Notes: generated from the letters alone by a model not told the origin. Counted from the stretch's first letter, positions 26,471 through 35,830 are shown. The stretch is 48,932 nucleotides of DNA from Chersky-840 sp036511675 (GCA_036511675.1 DATCBU010000093.1:1-48932); one strand, 5' to 3'. Numbers and translations are program-made.

Positions 26471-27927
26471 CCGGGATCCTGGTGGTCGACGTGGGGACCT
26501 CGGGCGTGCGCGCCGGGGTGGTCGACCCCGACGGGGCCATCGACCACAGCAACTACGTCGAGGTGCTGCCGTCGTCGCCGGCGCCGGGGTTCGTCGAGTT
26601 CGACGCCGCCGCCATGGCATCGGCCGTGCTGGCGGTAGCCCGGGCCACCCTGGCCGCCAGCGGTCGCGTCGACGGGGTGGGGATCGCCAACCAGCGGGGC
26701 TCGACCATCGTGTGGGACCGCGGCACCGGGGAGCCGGTGGGCCCGGGCATCGGCTGGCAGGATCTCCGCACCGTGGGCACGTGCCTGGTGCTGCGGGACC
26801 AGGGCATCCGGGTCGCACCCAACGAGTCGGCCACCAAGGTGTCGATGCTCCTCGATCTGGCCGATCCCGACCGGGACCGCGACCTGTGCGTGGGGACCGT
26901 CGACACCTGGGTGGCGTGGACCTTGTCGGGTGGTCAGCTCCATGTCACCGACGCCACCAATGCCGGCATCACGGGGTTGTTGAGCCGGGACGGGTCGGAC
27001 TGGGACGACACCATGCTCGACGCGCTGCGCATCCCGCGGCGCGTGCTCCCGCTCATCGTGGACTCGTCGGGCTCGGTGGGCGCCGCCGATGCGCTCGACG
27101 GCGCCCCCGTCATCTGCGGCATCGCCGGGGACCAGCAGGCGTCGCTCGTAGGGCAGGGTTGCACGCGGCCGGGGTTGGCCAAGGCCACGTTCGGGACCGG
27201 CGGCATGCTGGACCTGTGCGTGGGCGAGCTTCGCCCCGGCTTCGCCCGACGGGGCGGGGCGGGCACCTTCCCCATCGTGGCGTGGCAGCGCGCCGGGTTG
27301 AAGACCTGGGGTGTCGAGGCCGTCATGCTCTCGGCCGGCATGTGCGTGGAGTGGCTGCGCGACGACCTCGGCATCATCGACAGCTCGGCGGACTCGCACC
27401 ACGTGGCCTCGGCCTGCGACGACACCGGCGACGTGTGGTTCGTGCCCGCGCTTCTCGGTCTCGGTGCCCCGGTGTGGGACTTCGGCGCCCGCGGCACCTT
27501 CGTGGGGATCACGCGCGGCACCGGGCGGCCCGAGATGGTGCGCGCCGTGCTCGAAGGTGTGGCTCACCGCGGCGCCGATCTGCTGGAGTCGGCCGAAGCC
27601 GACACGGCCATGACCATCGAGACGTTGCGGGTGGACGGGGGGATGTCGGCTAACCCCACCTTCATCTCCGCCCTGGCGGACGCGGTGGGAAGGCCGGTCG
27701 AGATCTCCCCCGTCACCGAGGCCACCACCCTGGGCGCCGCCTATCTGGCCGGCATCGCCCTGGGGGTGTGGGCCAACGAGGCCGACGTGGCCGCGGCGTG
27801 GAGGCCGTCGGCCGTGGTCGAGCCCCGCAGCACCGAGGTCAAACGAGCCACCACCCGGTCCCGCTGGCTGTCGGCGCGGGAACGAGCCCTGGCCACCGTG
27901 CCCGAGCTGAGTGCGCTGGAGTTCTGA
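26467..27927 (+). CDS. FGGY-family kinase (second glycerol-kinase-like)
   Basis: A 486-aa FGGY carbohydrate kinase. Visible: ILVVDVGTSGVRAGVV (ATP loop), GIANQRGSTIVWDR, GTVDTWVAWTLSGG, ITGLLSRDG, GIAGDQQASLVGQG, TFGTGGMLDLCVG, GLGAPVWDFGARG, and VDGGMSANPTFISALADAVG. It is GlpK-like, but the C-terminal signature is less exact than in the truncated kinase at the window start, so the substrate could be glycerol, dihydroxyacetone or another polyol. The ATG overlaps the stop of the AGPS-like gene (ATGA), so glpD, the oxidase and this kinase form one operon. Confidence 0.87.
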   Translation: MTGILVVDVGTSGVRAGVVDPDGAIDHSNYVEVLPSSPAPGFVEFDAAAMASAVLAVARATLAASGRVDGVGIANQRGSTIVWDRGTGEPVGPGIGWQDLRTVGTCLVLRDQGIRVAPNESATKVSMLLDLADPDRDRDLCVGTVDTWVAWTLSGGQLHVTDATNAGITGLLSRDGSDWDDTMLDALRIPRRVLPLIVDSSGSVGAADALDGAPVICGIAGDQQASLVGQGCTRPGLAKATFGTGGMLDLCVGELRPGFARRGGAGTFPIVAWQRAGLKTWGVEAVMLSAGMCVEWLRDDLGIIDSSADSHHVASACDDTGDVWFVPALLGLGAPVWDFGARGTFVGITRGTGRPEMVRAVLEGVAHRGADLLESAEADTAMTIETLRVDGGMSANPTFISALADAVGRPVEISPVTEATTLGAAYLAGIALGVWANEADVAAAWRPSAVVEPRSTEVKRATTRSRWLSARERALATVPELSALEF

Positions 27928-27935
27928 TCACCGGG

Positions 27936-27951
27936 CATTGTCCCTGGTAAC
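27936..27951 (+). promoter_or_regulatory. 16-nt motif upstream of moxR, shared with whiB
   Basis: CATTGTCCCTGGTAAC; 15 of 16 positions equal the motif before whiB (21145-21160, minus strand), in the same orientation to the downstream gene. It lies 28 nt before the -10 candidate at 27980. Confidence 0.55.
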
Positions 27952-27979
27952 GCGTTCAGTTCGGCCGCAGACGTGCCGA

Positions 27980-27985
27980 TAACGT
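27980..27985 (+). promoter_or_regulatory. Candidate -10 element for moxR
   Basis: TAACGT lies 7 nt before the ATG at 27993; an in-frame GTG at 27984 overlaps it and is therefore a less likely start. Confidence 0.45.
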
Positions 27986-27992
27986 GGACCTG

Positions 27993-29072
27993 ATGGAGCC
28001 CGCCCACTTCGGGGAGCGCGAGGCGACCACCGACCGCGTCGTCAGCGTGGCCGGGAGCCGACGCGCGGAGCTGGTCCCCGATATCGAGGTGCTCGAGGGC
28101 CGGGCGGACCCGTCGAGGGACACACGCCCCGGCGCGCCGGCCCCCGTCGATGCCGCCATCTCGTTGGGTCGGGCGCTCGTCGACAACCTCAGCCGGGTCC
28201 TGCTCGGCACTCCCGGTGCGCTCACGGCCGCCGCCATGGCGGCGCTGTCGGGCGGGCACCTGCTCATCGAAGACGTCCCAGGGGTGGGAAAGACGGTCCT
28301 GGCGCGCGCCCTGGCGGCGTCACTCGGCGCCGAGCTGTCGCGCGTGCAGGGACATCCTGATCTCCTGCCCTCCGACGTCACCGGCGTGTCGGTGTTCGCA
28401 CCCGACACCGGCACATGGGAATTCCGGCCTGGCCCGGTGTTCGCCCACGTCGTGCTCGTGGACGAGCTCAACCGCACGCCCCCGCGCACGCAGGCCGCGC
28501 TGCTCGAGACCATGGAGGAGCAGCAAGTCAGTGTCGACGGCGAATCGTGGCCCCTGCCGCGCCCCCACCTCGTCATCGCCACACAGAATCCCTTCTCGCA
28601 GCTCGGCACCTACCCGCTCGTAGAGAGCCAGCTCGACCGGTTCGCGTTGGCCACGGCGATCGGCTATCCCGACTCCGACACCGAGGCGCGCCTCGTCCAG
28701 CACGACGGCGGAAAGTTCGCGCTCGGGGAGCTCCGTCCGGTCTGCACCACCCAGGAGTGGCTCGGGGCTCAACGAGCCACCGAATCCGTCGACGTGGCGT
28801 CGAGCGTGGCCGTGTACGCCGTGGCGTTGTGCCGCGCCAGCCGCAGTGCCCCGGGCGTGCGCCTCGGCGCCAGCCCCCGGGCCGCCATCTGGCTCATCCG
28901 GGCCGCCCAGGCGCACGCCGTGCTCTCGACGAGATCATTCGTCACGCCCGACGACGTGAAAGCGGTGGCGGTGGCGTGTCTGGCGCACCGGCTCCTCACC
29001 GACGAAGGTGTCGAGCAGAGTGTGGCCGTGGTCCGGGGTCTGCTCGACACCACACCTGCCCCCCGGCCGTGA
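27993..29072 (+). CDS. MoxR-type AAA+ ATPase
   Basis: A 359-aa AAA+ chaperone-like ATPase. After a variable, charged N-terminus of about 55 residues come GGHLLIEDVPGVGKTVLARAL (Walker A, partly shown), VLVDELNRTPPRTQAALLETMEE (Walker B) and TQNPFSQLGTYPLVESQLDRF (sensor 1 and Arg finger), then the C-terminal lid. MoxR proteins help assemble or activate partners encoded beside them, often DUF58/VWA and transglutaminase proteins, exactly the set that follows. The stop overlaps the next start by 4 nt (GTGA). Confidence 0.93.
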   Translation: MEPAHFGEREATTDRVVSVAGSRRAELVPDIEVLEGRADPSRDTRPGAPAPVDAAISLGRALVDNLSRVLLGTPGALTAAAMAALSGGHLLIEDVPGVGKTVLARALAASLGAELSRVQGHPDLLPSDVTGVSVFAPDTGTWEFRPGPVFAHVVLVDELNRTPPRTQAALLETMEEQQVSVDGESWPLPRPHLVIATQNPFSQLGTYPLVESQLDRFALATAIGYPDSDTEARLVQHDGGKFALGELRPVCTTQEWLGAQRATESVDVASSVAVYAVALCRASRSAPGVRLGASPRAAIWLIRAAQAHAVLSTRSFVTPDDVKAVAVACLAHRLLTDEGVEQSVAVVRGLLDTTPAPRP

Positions 29073-30136
29073 ACGGTCGAGCCGATCGGGCCCGCCCGGT
29101 CGGCAACACCGCCCGCAGGCGCCGCTTCGTCCGTCCCGTCCGTCCCGTGGTCCCCCTGGTGAGCTGTGCCGGTGTCCTTCTGGCCTGGGGGCTCGTCGCG
29201 CACAACAGCGGTGCCGGATGGGTCCAGGCCGTGGGCGACGTGCTCGCCGGCATCCTCGGCGTCGGGCTGGTAGCCCCCGCCGTCGTCGCCGGGCGAGCGG
29301 TCGTGGCGATCCTCGAGGTCCCGAGCGACACGACGGCGGGCCTGCCTCTGGAACTGGTGGCGACGTCCGATACCCGGCTGCGGGTCAGACCGCTCGACCC
29401 TCCCGGGCCCGAGGCCTTCATCGGGCCGCATCGGGTGGCGGCCGGCGGGGGGCCGCGCCTCGCCTGGACGGGGGCGTCGGCCAAGGACCCCGGCGGCGAC
29501 GGAGCTGGGTCGGTCACCCTCGTGCCCGAGTGCCGGGGCGTCCACGACCGGGTCGTGCTCGAGATCGCCTCGGCCGCACCCTTCGGCCTGTTGTGGTGGC
29601 GAAGGACCGTCGTCGTGGAGCTGCCTCGATCCGTGCACGTCGGGCCCCGGCTGGGTCGGCCCCTGGCTCTGCCCGGAGGCCGGGAGGACACCAGCGGGGG
29701 TGGCGTGCTCGACTCCTCGGTGCCGATCGGAGAGCCGCGCGGGGTGCGCCCGTACCGACCCGGGGACCACCGGCGCTGGGTGCACTGGCCCGCCACGGCT
29801 CACAGCGGCGAGTTGATGGTGCGCGAGATGGAGGGGCCCACCGCCGAGCCCGTCACGGTGGAGATCCACCTGCCCGCCGATGCCGACGCCGCCGAGCGGA
29901 TGGCGGAGCGGGCCATGGCGACCGTGGTCGGCTTGGTCGACCGGGGTGCCTCAGTGCTCCTGGCCACCACCGAGGCCTCGGGGCCGAAGATCGGCGCCGT
30001 CGGAGACCGTCGCAGCGCCGGCCGGCGTCTGGCACGGGCGGTGTCCGAGCCCGATGGGCTCGACCTCTCCACCCCCGCTGACACGCGGGCCGCACTGCAT
30101 GGACAGGGCGCACGGAACAGACGGGGGGCTCGGTGA
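29069..30136 (+). CDS. DUF58 membrane protein
   Basis: A 355-aa protein with two adjacent N-terminal membrane helices (VVPLVSCAGVLLAWGLVA; VGDVLAGILGVGLVAPAVVAG) and a soluble DUF58 domain. The key family stretch GEPRGVRPYRPGDHRRWVHWPATA is present, followed by a VWA-like end with EIHLPADADAAERMAERAMATVV. It would act at the membrane with the MoxR ATPase. The N-terminus is short and Arg-rich. Starts with GTG overlapping the moxR stop; ends overlapping the transglutaminase start. Confidence 0.88.
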   Translation: MNGRADRARPVGNTARRRRFVRPVRPVVPLVSCAGVLLAWGLVAHNSGAGWVQAVGDVLAGILGVGLVAPAVVAGRAVVAILEVPSDTTAGLPLELVATSDTRLRVRPLDPPGPEAFIGPHRVAAGGGPRLAWTGASAKDPGGDGAGSVTLVPECRGVHDRVVLEIASAAPFGLLWWRRTVVVELPRSVHVGPRLGRPLALPGGREDTSGGGVLDSSVPIGEPRGVRPYRPGDHRRWVHWPATAHSGELMVREMEGPTAEPVTVEIHLPADADAAERMAERAMATVVGLVDRGASVLLATTEASGPKIGAVGDRRSAGRRLARAVSEPDGLDLSTPADTRAALHGQGARNRRGAR

Positions 30137-32277
30137 TGAGCATCTTCGAGGCGGTGAAGCGCGCCAACCGGCCCGGGCCACCCGAGCACTCGATCAGGCT
30201 GCGCGCCGCCTGTGCCGGCGCCGTGATCACGGGCATCGCGGCGTGCCGGGCGGAGAGCGAGTTGTCATGGGCGGTGGCGATCGGCTCGATCACCCTCGTC
30301 GTGGTGGGCATGGTCCTGGCCTACCGCACCCGCCAGCGACCACTGCCGTGGATCAAACCCATCTTGGCCATCAGTGCGGTGGCCGCCTTCGTGTGGTTCT
30401 TCCGCCAGTTGACGGGCCAGACCATCTACGACGTCAGCACCGTGGAGAACCCTCTGGCCGTGCTTTTCGTGTGGGTACAGGTGGCACACGCCTTCGACGT
30501 CCCGGCGCGGCGCGACCTCGCCTTCTCACTGGCCGGGTCGGCCAGCCTCATGGCGGTGGCCGCCGCCCAGGCCATCGATCTTGGCTTCGGGGTCTACGTC
30601 CTGGTGTGGCTGGCCTGCGGGCTGGCCGGGCTCGTCGCCATGTGGGAATCAGCCAGCGAGGGCGGACGGCTGCGCCCACGCGGGGTGTTCGCCACCTTGG
30701 CGTCGGTCGTGGTGACGGGGACGGTGGTGCTCGCTGTGCTTCCCGCTCCCCATGTGGCAGGGCGGATCGACTTCCCCTCCGACACCGGCCCCGGCGCCAC
30801 GTTGCCCGTGCCCGGCGGACTGGCCGGCGACGGCAAGGTGGCGCAACTCGCCAAGCCAGGGACGTCGGCCGACCCCACCCGCGTGGGCGGATACCTGGGA
30901 TTCTCCAACCGACTCGACACCGCACTGCGGGGAGCGCTGGGCAACACCGTGGTCATGCGGGTACGCGCCGACCGGCCCTCGTACTGGATCGGCGAGACGT
31001 TCGATTCCTGGGACGGCGCCAACTGGAACGCCACGCCCACCCCACACAGCTCCGAGCGTCTGGACGAGAGCTCGCCTTTCATCCTCCCGGGCCTCACGCC
31101 GGCTCCGGGGACGGCCGTGCCCGACCTGCAGACCTTCTATGTCGTGCAGTCCTCGCCCAACCTGGTGTTCCACGCCGACGACGCCCATGAAGTGTGGTTC
31201 CCCACCCACGACCTGTTCATCTCCGACCACGACTCCATCGTCTCGCCCATCGGCCTCGGGCCAGGGGCCATCTACACCGTCGAGTCCTACGTGCACACGC
31301 CCTCGGCCGACCAGCTGCGCGCCGCGCCGGGGCCGGCGGCGATTCCGGCGTCGATCCGCAGTGACGACACCAAGGTCCCTCACCCGTACCCGCGCGCCGA
31401 GGCGCTCGCCCAGTCGGTGACGGCGGACAAGGCCAGCACCTACGACAAGGTCGAGAGCCTGATCGCCTGGATTGCGAAGCACACGCACTATTCCACCGAC
31501 ATCCCTGCGCTCTCCCCCGGACAGGACACCGTCGATGAGTTCCTCTTCGGCAACCGCACCGGGTTCTGCGAGCAGATCTCCACCGCCCTGGCCGTGATGC
31601 TACGCACCATCGGCATCCCGGCGCGCGAGGCGGTGGGGTACGTCCCCGGGCCCTACAACCCGATCACCGACCTCTACGACATCCAGGCCCAAGACGCGCA
31701 TGCCTGGGTGCAGGTGTGGTTCCCGGGCTATGGGTGGCAGAGCTTCGATCCCACCGCCGTGGTCCCACTGGCCAACCCATCGCCAGGCTCGACGCTGCTG
31801 CACGAGGCCACATCGACCCTGGCGCGGCTGCCCTGGGCCCCGATCGCGCTGGTCCTGACGTTGACGTCTCTCGTGACGTTGGTGGTGGTCCTGCGTCGCC
31901 GCCGTCCCCGCACATGGGCCGAGAAGGCGGCGCGACGCATCGAGATCGCCGGCCGGGGCGCGGGGCGTCGACGCCGACCCGACGAGACCCTGACCGAGTA
32001 CGCCGCCGCCATCGACCGACTGGCGGGCGACCGGTCCGGGACCTGGCAGGCATTGGCCGATGTGGTCGAGGCAAGCGCCTACGGAGGCCGCCACCCGACG
32101 CCCGAGGACGATCGGCAGATCCTGGCGTCGATGCGGGCCTTGCGCAGCGAGCTGCCCCGAGGGGGCGTGCTCGTGGGGTCGAGCCCGTTCAGGCGGGGCG
32201 GTGTGCCAGAGCGGCGTCGAAGCTCGTCCCCACCTCGAGGAGCGGACGGTAACCCATCAACTGACGGGGACGACTAA
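30136..32277 (+). CDS. TgpA-type membrane transglutaminase-like protein
   Basis: A 713-aa membrane protein: about six N-terminal helices (to about residue 205), an extracytoplasmic transglutaminase-core domain, one further helix (IALVLTLTSLVTLVVVL) and a cytosolic DUF4129-like tail. The papain-like triad is intact: Cys478 in RTGFCEQISTALAVML, His522 in DAHAWVQVW, Asp538 in SFDPTAVV. ATG 30136 follows GGGGGG at 8-nt spacing and overlaps the DUF58 stop (TGATG); a GTG at 30133 is the alternative. The product probably processes cell-surface protein or wall components. Its 3' end overlaps the convergent ferredoxin-reductase gene by 89 nt. Confidence 0.9.
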   Translation: MSIFEAVKRANRPGPPEHSIRLRAACAGAVITGIAACRAESELSWAVAIGSITLVVVGMVLAYRTRQRPLPWIKPILAISAVAAFVWFFRQLTGQTIYDVSTVENPLAVLFVWVQVAHAFDVPARRDLAFSLAGSASLMAVAAAQAIDLGFGVYVLVWLACGLAGLVAMWESASEGGRLRPRGVFATLASVVVTGTVVLAVLPAPHVAGRIDFPSDTGPGATLPVPGGLAGDGKVAQLAKPGTSADPTRVGGYLGFSNRLDTALRGALGNTVVMRVRADRPSYWIGETFDSWDGANWNATPTPHSSERLDESSPFILPGLTPAPGTAVPDLQTFYVVQSSPNLVFHADDAHEVWFPTHDLFISDHDSIVSPIGLGPGAIYTVESYVHTPSADQLRAAPGPAAIPASIRSDDTKVPHPYPRAEALAQSVTADKASTYDKVESLIAWIAKHTHYSTDIPALSPGQDTVDEFLFGNRTGFCEQISTALAVMLRTIGIPAREAVGYVPGPYNPITDLYDIQAQDAHAWVQVWFPGYGWQSFDPTAVVPLANPSPGSTLLHEATSTLARLPWAPIALVLTLTSLVTLVVVLRRRRPRTWAEKAARRIEIAGRGAGRRRRPDETLTEYAAAIDRLAGDRSGTWQALADVVEASAYGGRHPTPEDDRQILASMRALRSELPRGGVLVGSSPFRRGGVPERRRSSSPPRGADGNPSTDGDD

Positions 32278-33400
32278 ACCCCAGCGCCGCGGTGAGCCGG
32301 CCGGCACGCCCGTACAGCGCCACGAATCGGCGCTCGCTCACCGACCCGTCGACCACCACCACGTCGTCGTCGGGCCCCGGGTGCCCGATCACCTGGATCT
32401 TGACGTCGTACTGGTCGGACCAGAAGTACGGGACCGGGACATACGCAGCCGCCTCGGCCGGGCCCGCCAACAGGTTGCGCGCCGCGGCGACACCCTGCTC
32501 GGCGGCATTGGTCCAGTGCTCGATCCGGATGTGCGCCCCGAGGCCCTGGTCGAACCAGCGGGCCATATCGCCAGCCACCACCACGTCGTCGGCGACGTGC
32601 AGAGTGGCGTCAGCGACGACACCGTTGGAGATCTCGAGACCCGAGTCCTCCAGCCACCCTGTCGTCGGGACGACGCCGATGCCGATGACCACCACGTCGC
32701 CGTCGAGCACGGTGCCGTCGTCGAGCTCGACCCCATCCACGATGCCGGACGCGCCCGTGCGCAGGCCGGTCACCCCGACCCCGGTGCGGAGATCCACATC
32801 GTGGTCGAGGTGCAGCGCGCCGCACGCCCCGCCCATCTCGGGACCGAGCGCCCGGGCCAGGGGCTGGGCGAGAGCTTCGACCACGGTGACACGCGCATCG
32901 AGCCCGCGGCAGGTGGCGGCCACCTCGGACCCGATGAACCCCGCCCCCACCACCACGACGCGGGCGCCGGGACGACGGGCGGCGTCGCCGAGGGCGATGG
33001 AGTCCTCGAGCGTGCGCAACGTGTGCACGCCGGCCGGGGCCGGTCCTCCCGGAAGAGGCCGGGGCTGGGCGCCGGTGGCGAGCACCAGCCCGTCGAATGG
33101 CACGGTGGTGCCGTCGTCGAGCTCGAGGGTGTGGCCCTCGACGTCGAGGGCGACGGCGGTGTGCCCGAGACGCAGATCGAGGTCGAGGGCGGCGATCTTC
33201 TCCGGAGGTCGCAGAAGGACGCGATCGAGCCCCCACGTGCCGGCCAGGAATTGCTTGGAGAGCGGCGGTCGGTCGTAGGGCAGATGCGGCTCGGCACCGA
33301 TCAGGACCAAGGGACCGGCATGCCCCTCGGCGCGCAGCGTCTCGGCGGCGCGCAGTCCCGCCAGGGATGCCCCGACGACGGCGATGGTGGTGCCGGTCAC
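32189..33400 (-). CDS. FAD-dependent ferredoxin reductase-like oxidoreductase
   Basis: A 403-aa NAD(P)H-FAD reductase of the type that serves ferredoxins of P450 and dioxygenase systems. FAD loop IAVVGASLAGLRAAETLR, then YDRPPLSKQFLAG, LVLATGAQPRPLP, the NAD(P) loop VVVVGAGFIGSEVAA, and VVAGDMARWFD near the second FAD site. The C-terminal domain contains VPYFWSDQYDVKIQVIG, typical of this group. The GTG start overlaps the stop of the MBL gene (GTGA), so they are co-translated. A P450 gene lies 2.4 kb away on the other strand, but no ferredoxin gene is seen. Confidence 0.9.
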   Translation of the reverse strand: MTGTTIAVVGASLAGLRAAETLRAEGHAGPLVLIGAEPHLPYDRPPLSKQFLAGTWGLDRVLLRPPEKIAALDLDLRLGHTAVALDVEGHTLELDDGTTVPFDGLVLATGAQPRPLPGGPAPAGVHTLRTLEDSIALGDAARRPGARVVVVGAGFIGSEVAATCRGLDARVTVVEALAQPLARALGPEMGGACGALHLDHDVDLRTGVGVTGLRTGASGIVDGVELDDGTVLDGDVVVIGIGVVPTTGWLEDSGLEISNGVVADATLHVADDVVVAGDMARWFDQGLGAHIRIEHWTNAAEQGVAAARNLLAGPAEAAAYVPVPYFWSDQYDVKIQVIGHPGPDDDVVVVDGSVSERRFVALYGRAGRLTAALGFSRPRQLMGYRPLLEVGTSFDAALAHRPA

Positions 33401-34113
33401 GATCCGAACATCGTCATCCACTGATCGGGGGTGCGGAGCCGGAAGACATAATTCCGCCGGCGCGTCTCGCCCATGCTGGCCGACGGTTCGGGCGAATAGA
33501 GGTGCCCGGGGTACAGCATGGTGTCGTCGGCGAACCGGGCGAGGCGCGTCGTCAGTGATTCGTACATCTGCTCCGGGTCACCGCCCGGGAGGTCGGTGCG
33601 GCCACATCCCTCCAGGAACAAGGTGTCTCCCGCCACCAGGTTCCCGTCGACAGAGAAGCACTGGCTGCCCGGGGTGTGCCCGGGCGTGTGGACCAACTCG
33701 ACGTCCACGTCCCCCACCATGACGACGTCACCACTGGCGTGCTCGACCAGCTCACCCGGGCTCACCCCCGTGGCGCGTATCACCCAAGGGACCTCGGCCG
33801 CCTGGACGTGCACGGGGACCTGGATCTGTTCCAGGAGGTCTGTGATTCCCTCGATCCGATAGCCCATCAGGTCCCCCCCGACATGGTCGGGATGGAAGTG
33901 GGTGGCGAGCACTCCCACGCAACGCATGTCATCGGCGGCGAGGACAGCCAGGAGCCCCGCGATGTCGTAGGCGGGGTCCACGATCACCGCTTCACCGGCC
34001 TGGCGATCACCGATCAGGTAGCAGAAGTTGACCATCTGGCCCGCCACGGGGTCATGGGCGGCGAAGTCCCGTCCCGAGAGGAGCTGGCGGAAGTAGAGGC
34101 GGTCGTCGGACAT
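33397..34113 (-). CDS. MBL-fold metallo-hydrolase (glyoxalase II / persulfide-dioxygenase-like)
   Basis: A 238-aa metallo-beta-lactamase-fold hydrolase. The metal motif is LATHFHPDHVGGD; other ligands lie in VHTPGHTPGSQCF and VAGDTLFLEGCGRTD, and the final His in LYPGHLYS. The CGRTDLPGGDPEQMYESL segment resembles the ETHE1/BLH-type persulfide dioxygenase and glyoxalase II group. ATG 34113 has TACCAT 6 nt upstream. It is the first gene of a two-gene unit with the ferredoxin reductase and is divergent from the acyl-CoA synthetase. Substrate not certain. Confidence 0.88.
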   Translation of the reverse strand: MSDDRLYFRQLLSGRDFAAHDPVAGQMVNFCYLIGDRQAGEAVIVDPAYDIAGLLAVLAADDMRCVGVLATHFHPDHVGGDLMGYRIEGITDLLEQIQVPVHVQAAEVPWVIRATGVSPGELVEHASGDVVMVGDVDVELVHTPGHTPGSQCFSVDGNLVAGDTLFLEGCGRTDLPGGDPEQMYESLTTRLARFADDTMLYPGHLYSPEPSASMGETRRRNYVFRLRTPDQWMTMFGS

Positions 34114-34119
34114 GCCCCG

Positions 34120-34125
34120 ATGGTA
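34120..34125 (-). promoter_or_regulatory. Candidate -10 element for the MBL hydrolase gene
   Basis: TACCAT (minus strand) lies 6 nt before the ATG at 34113. Confidence 0.45.
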
Positions 34126-34224
34126 AGGGGCGCGCCGCTTGGCGGGCACACCCCGGCCCAGTCGGGGCCGACCTACAGTGGCCCGGGCCCGGGACGCCAC
34201 CCGAGGGCCGGCAGGAGGGGGACG

Positions 34225-35826
34225 ATGCGGCGTTCGAGCGTGGCCGGCATGTTCCGGGCCAATGTCGCCGACTACGGCGACAAATCCATGTTCCGGTTCC
34301 AACAGGCGGCGGTGACCTGGGCTCAGCATCATGAGCGCGCCTGTCGTGTCGCCCAGGCACTGCTGGGCGAAGGAATCGGAACCGGCGACCGCGTCGCCTT
34401 CCTGGATCGCAACGGGCTCGAGTACTTCGAGGTGCTCTTCGGCGGGGCCCTGAGCGGTGGCGTCAACGTGGCAATCAACTGGCGACTGGCCCCGGCCGAG
34501 ATGGCGGCGGTGATCGACGATTCGAGGGCGCGAATCCTCGTCGTCCACCCCGAGTTCGTGCCCTGCCTGGCGGCGATGGAGAGCGGGCTCCCGTGGGTGG
34601 CGCGGGTGGTGGTCCTGGGCGATCCGAAGGTCGACGCCGACCTCGGTGGCGCGTCGGATCTCGCCCGTCGGGTCGGGTACGAGGACTGGCTGGCCGACCA
34701 ACCGTCCCTCGATCCCGGTCACGACGGCGCGCCAGACGACGTCTCGATGCAGCTCTACACCTCGGGAACCACGGGGCTGCCCAAAGGCGTGATGCTCGCC
34801 AACCGCAATGTCGAGTTCATGTTGGAGCATGCGGCGGGGGACGCCTTCGACATCACTGCAACGACGGTGAGCCTGGTGGCGATGCCGTTGTTCCACATCG
34901 GCGGGTCCGGCTGGGCCCTGAGCGGCATGTCGCGGGGTGGGACGTCGGTCATCCTGCGGGATATGGATCCGGTCGAGCTCCTCCGGTTGGTGGCGGCGGA
35001 GGAGATCACCCACGCATTCCTGGTGCCTGCGGTGTTGATGGCGCTGTTGGCCACACCCGACATCGCAACGACCGACCTGTCGAGCCTCGACACCATCTTC
35101 TACGGGGCCTCCCCCATCGCCGAGGACGTCCTCGTCCGCTGCCTGAAGGCCTTCGGCTGCCGGTTCGCACAGGTCTACGGGATGACCGAGACCACCGGGG
35201 CCATCGTCAGCCTCGCCCACGAGGACCACGACCCGCAGGGGCCGCGCCAGCACCTTCTTCGGGCCGCGGGAAAGCCGATCGCGGGCGTGGAGCTGCGGAT
35301 CGTGGATCCCGACACCGGCGTCGAGGTCCCCACCGGAGCCGTGGGCGAGATTCGGACGCGCTCGGGATTCAACATGGTCGGCTATTGGGGCAAACCCGAT
35401 GAAACGGCACGCACCATCGCCGACGACGGATGGTTGTGCACCGGCGACGCAGGGTACCTCGACGAGGACGGCTATCTCTTCCTCCACGATCGGATCAAGG
35501 ACATGGTGGTCTCGGGAGGCGAGAACATCTACCCCGCCGAAGTGGAGAACGTGCTCCTCGGCATCGACGGGGTGGCCGACGCGGCGGTGATCGGCGTCCC
35601 TCACGACAAGTGGGGTGAAACGGTGAAGGCGATCGTCGTGGCAGCTCCCGCCGCTCGATTGGACGAGGAAGCGATCATCGCCTTCTGCCGGGAGCGGTTG
35701 GCGCACTACAAGTGCCCGACGTCGGTCGACTTCGTCGCCGTGCTCCCTCGCAACCCTTCGGGAAAGGTCCTCAAGCGGGAATTGCGCGAGCCCTATTGGC
35801 GGAACCGGGCCCGCCGGATCCACTGA
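34225..35826 (+). CDS. Acyl-CoA synthetase (AMP-forming, ANL superfamily)
   Basis: A 533-aa adenylating enzyme that activates a carboxylic acid as its CoA thioester. Core motifs: QLYTSGTTGLPKGVMLANRN (A3 loop), MPLFHIGG, VYGMTETTGAI (A5), GYWGKPDETA, DGWLCTGDAGYLDEDGYLF (A7), DRIKDMVVSGGENIYPAEVE (A8), and the catalytic Lys in NPSGKVLKRELR (A10). ATG 34225 is right after AGGAGGGG. The next gene, a P450, starts 4 nt after the stop, so they form an operon, perhaps for degrading a terpenoid, steroid side chain or fatty acid. Confidence 0.93.
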   Translation: MRRSSVAGMFRANVADYGDKSMFRFQQAAVTWAQHHERACRVAQALLGEGIGTGDRVAFLDRNGLEYFEVLFGGALSGGVNVAINWRLAPAEMAAVIDDSRARILVVHPEFVPCLAAMESGLPWVARVVVLGDPKVDADLGGASDLARRVGYEDWLADQPSLDPGHDGAPDDVSMQLYTSGTTGLPKGVMLANRNVEFMLEHAAGDAFDITATTVSLVAMPLFHIGGSGWALSGMSRGGTSVILRDMDPVELLRLVAAEEITHAFLVPAVLMALLATPDIATTDLSSLDTIFYGASPIAEDVLVRCLKAFGCRFAQVYGMTETTGAIVSLAHEDHDPQGPRQHLLRAAGKPIAGVELRIVDPDTGVEVPTGAVGEIRTRSGFNMVGYWGKPDETARTIADDGWLCTGDAGYLDEDGYLFLHDRIKDMVVSGGENIYPAEVENVLLGIDGVADAAVIGVPHDKWGETVKAIVVAAPAARLDEEAIIAFCRERLAHYKCPTSVDFVAVLPRNPSGKVLKRELREPYWRNRARRIH

Positions 35827-35830
35827 TCGA

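Noticed and set aside
33676..34224. N-terminal extension of the acyl-CoA synthetase frame
   Set aside because: It runs antisense to the MBL gene; the ATG at 34225 has an excellent Shine-Dalgarno and starts the family similarity.
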